DNA of 42,716 bases from Streptacidiphilus neutrinimicus (lineage in GTDB: Bacteria; Actinomycetota; Actinomycetes; Streptomycetales; Streptomycetaceae). Both the position numbers and the translations under genes were made by a program. How positions within the stretch are numbered: position 1 is the first letter of the stretch; each line of letters starts with the position of its first letter. Shown in pieces: positions 1-6,138 of the stretch. Below the pieces are notes generated by a model, which saw only the letters and a list, made by a program, of their open reading frames with translations, had not been told where the DNA came from and made no database searches. The DNA is taken from positions 1 to 42,716 of the forward strand of contig NZ_BBPO01000058.1 of the NCBI RefSeq assembly GCF_000787815.1, written 5' to 3'.

Positions 1-38
1 CTAGTAGTAGGCGATTTGCGCCGCTTGGTGACCGCGAC

Positions 39-190
39 GGTGCTGGATCCGTGCTGGGTAGGGTCCCCCGTCCGGGCGTTTCAGCAGGTGACTGCGGTGT
101 ATGAAATCTTCCGCTTCAACGTGTGATGGTCTGCTGAGCAGCCCGCTGGCTTGCGGAAACCGCAGGTCAGCGGGTCGATTTGGGGTTCCA
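39..190 (+). repeat. Diverged direct repeat, copy 1 (left of yefM-yoeB)
   Basis: This stretch aligns with 1681-1830. Shared landmarks in the same order are GGTGCTGGAT followed by CGTGCT, a GCGTTT..GCAGGTGA.TGCGGT block, CTGCTGAGCAGCC, GCTGGCTTGCGGAA and CCGCAGG. It contains a hairpin: CCCGCTGGCTTGCGG pairs with CCGCAGGTCAGCGGG across AAA, using two G-U pairs. No coding frame is convincing here. The element is probably a non-coding dispersed repeat; its origin is unknown. Confidence 0.65.
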
Positions 191-324
191 GGGTCCTGAC
201 CTCGTACGTTGCGCCGGAACGTTCAGACATCCGGCGATTGTCGGACTCGCATCCAAAAGAGCAGGTGGGGACTGGTCCGCCGCGCTCGTCGCTGGAGCGC
301 TGCGTGCGTTGATCGAATGCGGTG

Positions 325-425
325 CTGGATGGGTGCTGGACGATCTGACGGGCCGTCGGTCCGGCGTCGGAGGCTGTGCCGTGGACCGGATCGGCGCAGT
401 TGCCGTCGGTTCGTGGAGCGGTCGT
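325..425 (+). repeat. Second diverged repeat segment, copy 1
   Basis: The sequence from GGTGCTGGACGATCTG through GGCTGTGCC, GATCGGC and GCCGTCG resembles 1597-1680 in the same order (GGTGCTGGACGTCGATCTG, GTCTGTGCC, GATCGGC, GCCGTCG). The match is patchy and was made by eye. With the 39-190/1681-1830 pair it suggests that flanking DNA of the toxin-antitoxin locus was duplicated and then eroded. Confidence 0.35.
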
Positions 426-479
426 TGCATCGGAAGCTCCGATAGCGACCGCTGTCGACCGGTTCGGTGGTGCCTGTCG

Positions 480-888
480 TAGCTCGCCGCGCAGCGACAC
501 GACCAGGACTCCGCCCGCCTCGAACTCGCCGCCTGGACGGAGGCGCACGGCGGCCCGGCCCCCGCCCGCGACCATCCGCGCCATGCCCTTCCGCCTGCGC
601 GCCCGCGCGATGCTCGAGATCGACGCCGCCGCGGTCCCCAGCGACGAGGCCGAACCACTGCGCCCGCGCCCAGACCTCCGCCCCTGCGGCCGCGAGGGCC
701 TCGCCCACCTCCAGGCCCTCGCTGCTGGGCCGCTGAGCCAGGGTGCCGCAGCCCGACGCGCCGCGCCAGGCGCACCCGCCGCCGCAACCGCTGACCGACC
801 CCCGGGCCCAAACGGCAGACCCGGCCGGGAACAGCGCCAAAGTGGCCCCGGTGCCCGCATGCATCCGGCCCTGAGCGGCCGCCAGTAG
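480..888. other. Coding-like debris, no intact gene
   Basis: Third-position G/C is strong, but the coding-like reading changes frame near 580: residues such as LELAAWTEAHGGPAPA lie in one plus-strand frame, and RARAMLEIDAAAVPSDEAEP continues in another. The minus strand also reads plausibly in pieces (EALAAAGAEVWARAQW, then VRLRPGGEFEAGGVLVVSL in another frame). No start with a ribosome site and no recognised family were found. It is most likely a remnant of one frameshifted gene of unresolved strand. The rest of 1-1060 shows only repeats and the yefM promoter. Confidence 0.3.
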
Positions 889-981
889 GCGAGGAGGCTT
901 GTGGCGGCGGTGGAGTCGCGGCGGTTGAGCACGCCAGAGGAGACGGCGGAGACGGAGTCGTTCCCCCTGACGGACATGCAT

Positions 982-1024
982 GGTACCGAATTCCGTACCG
1001 ATAGTGTACGGTTTTCAGTACAAT
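982..1024 (+). promoter_or_regulatory. yefM-yoeB promoter/operator with repeated GTAC boxes
   Basis: Four GTAC cores occur within about 40 bases. GGTAC (982-986) pairs with GTACC (995-999), and CCGTAC (993-998) pairs with GTACGG (1006-1011). A candidate -10 TACAAT lies at 1019-1024. The stretch is locally A/T-rich. YefM/Phd antitoxins usually repress their own operon through palindromes with TGTACA-like cores, so this is the likely autoregulatory operator; the binding itself is inferred. Confidence 0.55.
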
Positions 1025-1060
1025 GCACGGGGATGGTTGGCGCGAAAGGGGCGACAGTAA

Positions 1061-1321
1061 ATGACGATCACTGGAACCGAGGCGCGGCGGGACTTCTTCC
1101 CCCTGCTCAAGAAGGTCAACGACGATCACGCGCCGGTGCGGATCGCCTCCAAGCAGGGGAACGCCGTTCTCATGGCGGAGTCGGACTACGAAGCGTGGAC
1201 GGAGACCATGTACCTGCTGGGCAATGCGCGCACCGCCGCTGAGCTGATGGAGTCCGTCGCGGAGCTGGAGGCCGGGCGCGGTACTGTGCGCGACCTGATC
1301 GACCCCGAGGCGGCGGAATGA
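1061..1321 (+). CDS. yefM: YefM-family (Phd/YefM) antitoxin
   Basis: This 86-residue protein begins with the classic Phd/YefM fold signature: MTITGTEARRDFFPLLKKVN, then VRIASKQGNAVLMAESDYEAWTET, which form the dimerising DNA-binding domain (about residues 1-55). The C-terminal third (MESVAELEAGRGTVRDLIDP) is the acidic segment that in this family folds onto the toxin. It should neutralise the YoeB toxin downstream and, with it, repress the operon. The ATG is preceded by GGGGCGACAGTAA, a weak ribosome site. Its stop overlaps the toxin start (ATGA at 1318-1321), so translation is probably coupled, the usual layout for this pair. Confidence 0.93.
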   Translation: MTITGTEARRDFFPLLKKVNDDHAPVRIASKQGNAVLMAESDYEAWTETMYLLGNARTAAELMESVAELEAGRGTVRDLIDPEAAE

Positions 1322-1587
1322 AGGTCATGTTCTCCACTCGCGCTTGGGAGCAGTACGCGCAGTGGGCCATGACCGACAGGCGCACGCTCAAGCGCGTGAA
1401 CCTCTTGATCGCGGACATTCAGAGGAACCCCGATGACGGCGACGGCGTTGGAAGGCCCGAGATGCTGAAGGGGGCATTGAAGGGTTGGTGCTCGCGGCGC
1501 ATCACGGAGGAGCACCGACTCGTCTACCGGGTTAACGGTGACGTACTGGAGGTTGCCCGGGTCTACGGCCATTACTCCGACCGTTGA
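1318..1587 (+). CDS. yoeB: YoeB-family mRNA interferase toxin
   Basis: This 89-residue protein is of typical YoeB length. It keeps the RelE-superfamily landmarks: FSTRAWEQYAQW at the start, a central PEMLKGALKGWCSRRITEEHRLVY block, and a C-terminal GHY. In E. coli YoeB the equivalent Glu, Arg, His and Tyr are catalytic; here the Glu in RPEML, the Arg in SRRITEEHR and the final His-Tyr are present. The product should cleave mRNA at the ribosomal A site when the antitoxin is lost. It is translated from an ATG overlapping the yefM stop. The tail ends HYSDR, four residues past the Tyr-equivalent position. Nothing indicates inactivation. Confidence 0.93.
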   Translation: MKVMFSTRAWEQYAQWAMTDRRTLKRVNLLIADIQRNPDDGDGVGRPEMLKGALKGWCSRRITEEHRLVYRVNGDVLEVARVYGHYSDR

Positions 1588-1596
1588 GGCGTGACG

Positions 1597-1680
1597 CCGG
1601 TGCTGGACGTCGATCTGCCAGCTTCCGGAACGGTCGTGTGGCAGGTCTGTGCCCCGATCGGCTTCGCGTACGCCGTCGCC
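1597..1680 (+). repeat. Second diverged repeat segment, copy 2
   Basis: Counterpart of 325-425. It directly adjoins the 1681-1830 repeat, so the two segments lie in a different relative order on either side of yefM-yoeB. Non-coding. Confidence 0.35.
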
Positions 1681-1830
1681 GGTGCTGGATGCGTGCTTGA
1701 TACAGCGGCCGTCTTGCGCGTTTCCGCAGGTGATTGCGGTTACGTCGGCCGTTCCGCTCTTCAGCGTCTGATGATCTGCTGAGCAGCCAGCTGGCTTGCG
1801 GAAGCCGCAGGCCGGCGGGCTGATTCGTGG
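1681..1830 (+). repeat. Diverged direct repeat, copy 2 (right of yefM-yoeB)
   Basis: Aligns with 39-190 in the same orientation. Its hairpin core is CTGGCTTGCGG, AAG, CCGCAGGCCGG. Copies 1 and 2 bracket about 1.5 kb holding the toxin-antitoxin operon. No integrase, transposase or target-site duplication is visible, so no class of mobile element can be named. Confidence 0.6.
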
Positions 1831-2178
1831 GCGGTGTGCGCTCGCGCATCCGATGACCGTGCCCACAGTGGCCGCTTCCACTCCCAGCGATCCGACCAGG
1901 GGCGTGCCTCGTGTCCGACGATCCGTGCCGTTCGAGCGACCGCGCGACAGTCGTGGTTCCCTCGGGGCGGCGGCGATGGAGGCGCGCCAGGCGGCCAACC
2001 AAGTACTGCACCAGCACCCGCTGATGCTGGCCCGCGAACTGCGCTACCCCGCGACCCCCGACCTGGAGGGCCTGCGAGCCACTGCCAGGCCCCTTGGCGC
2101 GTGGCGCGGGCCACGAGGGCGTACACGCGCTCGCCAGCCTCCGCTGGATTCAGCGGCGTTCAAGGGGCCGCCGTCAGG
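1831..2178 (+). pseudogene. Probable frameshifted gene remnant
   Basis: From the ATG at 1976 one frame reads protein-like for about 35 residues (QAANQVLHQHPLMLAREL, then RYPATPDLEGLRA). It loses coding character near 2080. A different frame then reads GHEGVHALASLRWIQRRS. The switch of coding-like frame and the lack of a continuous product suggest decay. The family is not recognised. No other feature was seen between 1831 and 1975. Confidence 0.3.
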
Positions 2179-2409
2179 ATGTCGCCCCTCAACCGGACAG
2201 CCTTCGCCGCCGCGACCCCGCACTACTGGGTCAGCGCGTGGATGGGCTTCACACACGAGGACCAGTTCCAGACCTACCTGTGGAACGGGTCCGCGTGGAA
2301 CGCCTCAGTGCCCGCCGGTCTGACCGCACTGGTGGCCCTCGCCGCAGGCGCAACCATCGTCGTGTTCTGGGCGTCCAAGGACGACCGTTTGCTCCGCAGT
2401 GCGGACTGA
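2179..2409 (+). CDS. Small single-pass membrane protein, hypothetical
   Basis: The frame encodes 76 residues with strong G/C third positions. The first part is rich in aromatics (HYWVSAWMGFTHEDQFQTYL, then WNGSAWNAS). One transmembrane helix follows (about residues 46-65, PAGLTALVALAAGATIVVFW) and a short charged tail, KDDRLLRSAD. The ribosome site is poor (AAGGGG about 12 bases upstream of the ATG) and the frame stays open upstream, so it could be the 3' end of a larger decayed gene. It lies 108 bases before the SEDS gene on the same strand. The family is not recognised. Confidence 0.45.
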   Translation: MSPLNRTAFAAATPHYWVSAWMGFTHEDQFQTYLWNGSAWNASVPAGLTALVALAAGATIVVFWASKDDRLLRSAD

Positions 2410-2517
2410 TTCCCCGCAGGTCCCCACGGTTCGAGGAACCGTCAGTTCACGAAACAACGTCTGACGCGGGGGCGGCCGACAAGATCCGCCGCCCCAATCC
2501 ACTGACGGGGGAACATT

Positions 2518-3924
2518 GTGGGGACTGCTGTCGGCCGCCGGAACATCGAGTTGGGGCTGGTGCTGTTCGCGGCGGCGATCTCGGTCTTCGCCGACGTACA
2601 GGTGGAACTCACCCTGCACGGTGCACTCCCCGACAACTTCGGCGGACTGTGCGGGGTATTGACGGTTGCGGCCGTCCTCGCGCACCTGGCGGTCCGCCGC
2701 TGGGCCCGCCACGCCGACCCGCTGATCCTGCCGATCGCGGTGCTGCTGACCGGGCTGGGGCTGACCATGGTCCACCGGCTCGACATCACCTACGCCCTCA
2801 TCGACGCCGGCTTCGACCCGTCGGACGCGACGCCGGAGGCGCCGACGCAGCTCCAGTGGACGGTCATCGCGGCCCTTGTCTTCGTCGTGGCCCTGGCGGT
2901 GGTCAAGCACCACCGGCTGCTCCAGCGCTACACCTACCTGACCATGGCCCTGTCCATGGTGCTGCTGATCGCACCCGCGTTCTTCCCGGCCATCAACGGT
3001 GCCAAGCGCTGGATCAGCCTCGGCCCGCTCCATGTGGAACCGGACGAGTTCACCAAGATCGGCATGATCGTGTTCTTCGCCGGCTACCTGATGGCCAACC
3101 GGGACGTCCTGGTGCTGGTCGGCCGGAGATTCTGGGGGGTGAGCCTGCCGCGCATGCGGGACCTCGGACCCCTGCTGGTGGTCTGGGCGCTCTGTCTGCT
3201 CGTGCTGGTCGTCGAGGTCGACCTCGGCACCTCTCTGATCATCTTCGGCATCTTCATCCTGATGCTGTACATCACGACCCAGCGGATCGGATGGGTCGTC
3301 GTCGGCCTGCTCCTGGCCGTGGTGGGTGGCGGCGTCGTCGGGGCGGCCTCCTCCCATGTCGGGCAGCGCGTCACCGCCTGGCTGCACCCGATGGACGCGT
3401 TCCTGCCGCACCCGACCGTCACGAACCAACCCGCACTGGCGCTCTTCGCCCTCGGCCACGGTCGCATTTCCGGCACCGGCCTGGGGCGAGGCCAGTCATG
3501 GCTGATCGGCACCGCGGGCCGCAGCGACTGGATCTTCGCCGCGTTCGGCGAGGAGTTGGGCACGGCTGGCCTGATGGCGCTGCTCTGCCTCTACCTCCTG
3601 CTCGCGCACCGGGGTTGGCGGGCAGCCATTTCGCTCACCGACCCCTTCGGCAAGCTCCTCGCCGCCGGGCTCGCCAGCGTCCTGGTGCTTCAGGTGTTCG
3701 TCGTCGCAGGCGGCGTCGTCGGCCTGCTGCCCGAGACCGGCAAGGCCCTTCCCTTCGTCTCGCAGGGCGGCTCTTCCGCCGTCGCCAACTGGCTGCTCGC
3801 TGCCCTGCTCATCAAACTCAGCGACGCCGCCGGCCGCAGCGAACTCAGCCCCCCACCCCATCCGGGAGATACGCTCACCGTCTCCACCGGAGAGATCCGC
3901 GCCCACTTCGCCGACGCCCAGTGA
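2518..3924 (+). CDS. FtsW/RodA/SpoVE (SEDS) family peptidoglycan glycosyltransferase
   Basis: This 468-residue polytopic membrane protein belongs to the SEDS family, which polymerises lipid II into glycan strands. Family motifs are visible: NGAKRWISLGPLHVEPDEFTK (about 160-180), the catalytic-aspartate region VEVDLGTSLIIF (Asp at about 235), a periplasmic loop ending GLGRGQS, and a C-terminal PFVSQGGSSAVANW. The GTG start was chosen because GGGGGA lies about 6 bases upstream and the first helix follows directly. SEDS proteins normally work with a class B penicillin-binding protein, and none is encoded nearby. This therefore looks like an accessory SEDS copy rather than the division or elongation enzyme. 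Its 30-residue C-terminal tail is soluble. Confidence 0.88.
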   Translation: MGTAVGRRNIELGLVLFAAAISVFADVQVELTLHGALPDNFGGLCGVLTVAAVLAHLAVRRWARHADPLILPIAVLLTGLGLTMVHRLDITYALIDAGFDPSDATPEAPTQLQWTVIAALVFVVALAVVKHHRLLQRYTYLTMALSMVLLIAPAFFPAINGAKRWISLGPLHVEPDEFTKIGMIVFFAGYLMANRDVLVLVGRRFWGVSLPRMRDLGPLLVVWALCLLVLVVEVDLGTSLIIFGIFILMLYITTQRIGWVVVGLLLAVVGGGVVGAASSHVGQRVTAWLHPMDAFLPHPTVTNQPALALFALGHGRISGTGLGRGQSWLIGTAGRSDWIFAAFGEELGTAGLMALLCLYLLLAHRGWRAAISLTDPFGKLLAAGLASVLVLQVFVVAGGVVGLLPETGKALPFVSQGGSSAVANWLLAALLIKLSDAAGRSELSPPPHPGDTLTVSTGEIRAHFADAQ

Positions 3925-3992
3925 AAGCAGGGCCGCCGCACCAGCCAGACGGTGTGCGTCCCTAGCGGGACAGGCCTTCACCAGCGCAGTAG

Positions 3993-4141
3993 GGAAACGA
4001 CACGGAGGTGCTCAATGCCGTGACCGACGACGGCTTCCAGGGCTACTGTCGCGGCGGATCAACGACGAGCACCGGCTGATCGACAAGGTCACTGAGGATT
4101 CGATCCTGATCGCGCAATGCCGCTACCACTACGAGGGCTGA
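3993..4141 (+). pseudogene. Broken yoeB remnant (C-terminal half)
   Basis: From 3993 one frame reads NDTEVLNAVTDDGFQGY and then TG at 4047-4048. Shifting by one base at 4049 continues SRRINDEHRLIDKVTEDSIL and IAQCRYHYEG to a stop at 4139-4141. The joined text matches the second half of YoeB (E. coli: SGFWSRRITEEHRL ... LLIAACRYHY). One deleted G in an original TGG codon explains the break. The first 35 or so residues and any antitoxin gene are missing; a stop lies immediately upstream (3990-3992). It resembles the E. coli end (CRYHY) more closely than the intact yoeB at 1318 does, so it is probably a separate acquisition. The rest of 3925-4303 holds nothing else. Confidence 0.7.
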
Positions 4142-4303
4142 GGTGGACCGCCTCAACGTGTGACGCGCGCCCGAGCCGCCGTGGCCCGGTCGTTCCCGTC
4201 CTCGATGCGGCCGGGCTGCTCCCGTCGCGACTGGCATGTTCACGCCCATTTCGGTTGGATAAAACCAGGGAAGAGCCTGTTCCGTCGACGAAGGGTGGCT
4301 TGG

Positions 4304-6019
4304 GTGGAAGCGGTGAGTGGGGCGAAAGGTGGGGCGGCCGAGGAGTTGGAGCGGCTCGCCGCCGACTACTTCCACGGGCATCTCGACGCGCAGCCCGTCT
4401 TCGCCTCGACGCTCGGCTTCGCCGGGTACGAGTCCCGGGTCGCCGACCCGTCGCGGGAGGGCGACGCACGATGGATCGCGCGGCTGCGCGCGTTCGCGGT
4501 GCGCGGGGAGGGCATCGATCCCTCCGGGCTGGACCGCTCGCGGGCGCTGACCCGCGCCATCCTGCTGGAGCGCCTGCGGCTCGAGGCGGACAGTCTCGAA
4601 GCCGCCACGGGCGAGGTCTCCGTGTCCGGGAGCATCGGGGGAGACCTCTCGATGACGCTCTCCATGGTCGGGCACGCGTCCCTGCCGGACGATGCGACGG
4701 CCGAGGCGTTCGTGCGCAGACTGGAGGCGCTGGGCGGGTACTTCGACGGCCTCGGACTCCGCTACCGGCAGGCTCGGGAGGACGGCCGATTCCCCGTGGC
4801 GTCCGGAGTGCGTTCGGCCGTGCGGCAGTTGGACGGCTACCTGGCCGGTGACGTGGCGACCGACCCGTTGCTGCGGCCGGTGCTCTCGGCGGCCACCCTG
4901 CACGACGGCTGGCAGGCCAAGGCGGCCGGGGCCCTGCGGGAGCACGTGCGGCCCGCGCTCGACCGGCTGCGGTCGGTCTGGCTGAACGAGCTGCTGCCGG
5001 TGGCCCGGGACGACGAGCACCCGGGTCTGTGCCATGTGCCCGGCGGCGAGCAGGCCTACGGCGCGGAGATGCGTCTGTACACCACGACCGTCTACTCGGC
5101 CGAGGAGATCCACCGGCTCGGCCTGGCACGGGTGGCCGAACTCCGGGAGGAGATCGCCGAGCTGGGGGAGGCGGTGTTCGGGACCGGGCGGTGCGAGGCG
5201 GTCCTGCAGCGGGCGCATGCCGGCGGGGGCCGGGTCTTCGACAGCCCCGACGAGGTGCTGGACTGCATCCGTGCCGCCTACGGGCGCGCGCGGGAGGCAC
5301 TGCCGGGATGGTTCAAGGACCGTCGTCTGCCGGACTGCGAGATCCGTGCGCTCGATCCGCATCAGGCGGGCGGAGGGGCGGCCGCCTACTACCTGTGGCC
5401 GTCGGCGGACGGCAGCCGGCCCGGGGTGCTGTGGGTGAACACCCGTCAGGCCGTGGGCAGGCCGGCCGGCGGAATCGAGGCGCTCGCCTTCCACGAGGGG
5501 GTGCCCGGCCACCACCTCCAGGTGTCCGTGGCGGCCGGCGGGGACGACCTGCCGGACTTCCGGCGGCACCGGCGGCTCGCCGCGCACTCGGAGGGCTGGG
5601 GCCTGTACGCGGAGCGGCTCGCCGACGCGATGGGTCTCTACAGCTCGCCGGAGGCGCGCCTCGGCATGTGCACCGAGGCGCTGATGCGGGCGGCGCGTCT
5701 CGTGGTCGACACCGGCGTCCACGCCCTGGGCTGGTCCAGGAACCGGGCCCTGGAGTACCTGCGTGCCAATTCCGACCGCTCCCCGGAGGCGGTCGAGAAC
5801 GAGATCGACCGTTACATCGCCGTTCCGGGCCAGGCGTTGTCGTACATGGTCGGGCAGGTGCGCCTGGAGCAGTTGCGGGACGAGGCGAGGGCGGCCCTCG
5901 GGTCGGCCTTCGACATCGCCGAGTTCCACGATCTCGTGCTGGCGGACGGGTCCATGCCGCTCGACGTGCTCGCCGCGTCCGTCGGCGCGTGGGTGAAGGA
6001 CGGGGCGCGGGTGCCGTAG
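4304..6019 (+). CDS. DUF885 family protein (putative zinc hydrolase/carboxypeptidase-like)
   Basis: The 571-residue product matches the DUF885 architecture: an all-helical N-terminal region beginning LERLAADYFHGHLDAQPVFA and a metal-site segment LAFHEGVPGHHLQVS. His397 and Glu398, then His403 and His404, form an HExxPGHH motif typical of the family, followed by HSEGWGLYAERLADAMGLYSS. DUF885 members are thought to be gluzincin-like peptidases; the substrate is unknown. The upstream frame is open, but the GTG at 4304 gives the usual family start, with AAGGGTG about 7 bases before it. It is cytoplasmic, with no signal peptide. It sits alone between the yoeB remnant and a convergent exporter gene. 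Confidence 0.85.
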   Translation: MEAVSGAKGGAAEELERLAADYFHGHLDAQPVFASTLGFAGYESRVADPSREGDARWIARLRAFAVRGEGIDPSGLDRSRALTRAILLERLRLEADSLEAATGEVSVSGSIGGDLSMTLSMVGHASLPDDATAEAFVRRLEALGGYFDGLGLRYRQAREDGRFPVASGVRSAVRQLDGYLAGDVATDPLLRPVLSAATLHDGWQAKAAGALREHVRPALDRLRSVWLNELLPVARDDEHPGLCHVPGGEQAYGAEMRLYTTTVYSAEEIHRLGLARVAELREEIAELGEAVFGTGRCEAVLQRAHAGGGRVFDSPDEVLDCIRAAYGRAREALPGWFKDRRLPDCEIRALDPHQAGGGAAAYYLWPSADGSRPGVLWVNTRQAVGRPAGGIEALAFHEGVPGHHLQVSVAAGGDDLPDFRRHRRLAAHSEGWGLYAERLADAMGLYSSPEARLGMCTEALMRAARLVVDTGVHALGWSRNRALEYLRANSDRSPEAVENEIDRYIAVPGQALSYMVGQVRLEQLRDEARAALGSAFDIAEFHDLVLADGSMPLDVLAASVGAWVKDGARVP

Positions 6020-6055
6020 TCGCGCGGCGGTCCCGGCCCCGAGCGGGCGCGCGAG

Positions 6056-6093
6056 GAGGCCGCCGACCCCGGGTGCTCGGGGTCGGCGGCCTC
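6056..6093. terminator. Bidirectional terminator hairpin
   Basis: Perfect 15-bp inverted repeat GAGGCCGCCGACCCC / GGGGTCGGCGGCCTC around an 8-base loop, placed between the convergent DUF885 and MMPL genes. There is no T-tract on either side, as is common in high-GC actinomycetes. Confidence 0.8.
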
Positions 6094-6138
6094 TCGGACG
6101 TGCGCTGACGGAGGTTCGGCCGGGGCTCAGTCGACGGG

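Noticed and set aside
39-1830. Attachment sites of an integrated element
   Set aside because: The flanking repeats are diverged, about 150 bases long and not at a tRNA gene, and no integrase or transposase lies between them.
2094-3965. A plus-strand open frame of 623 codons overlapping the SEDS gene
   Set aside because: The product is Arg/Pro/Gly-rich and shadows the real frame at 2518-3924.
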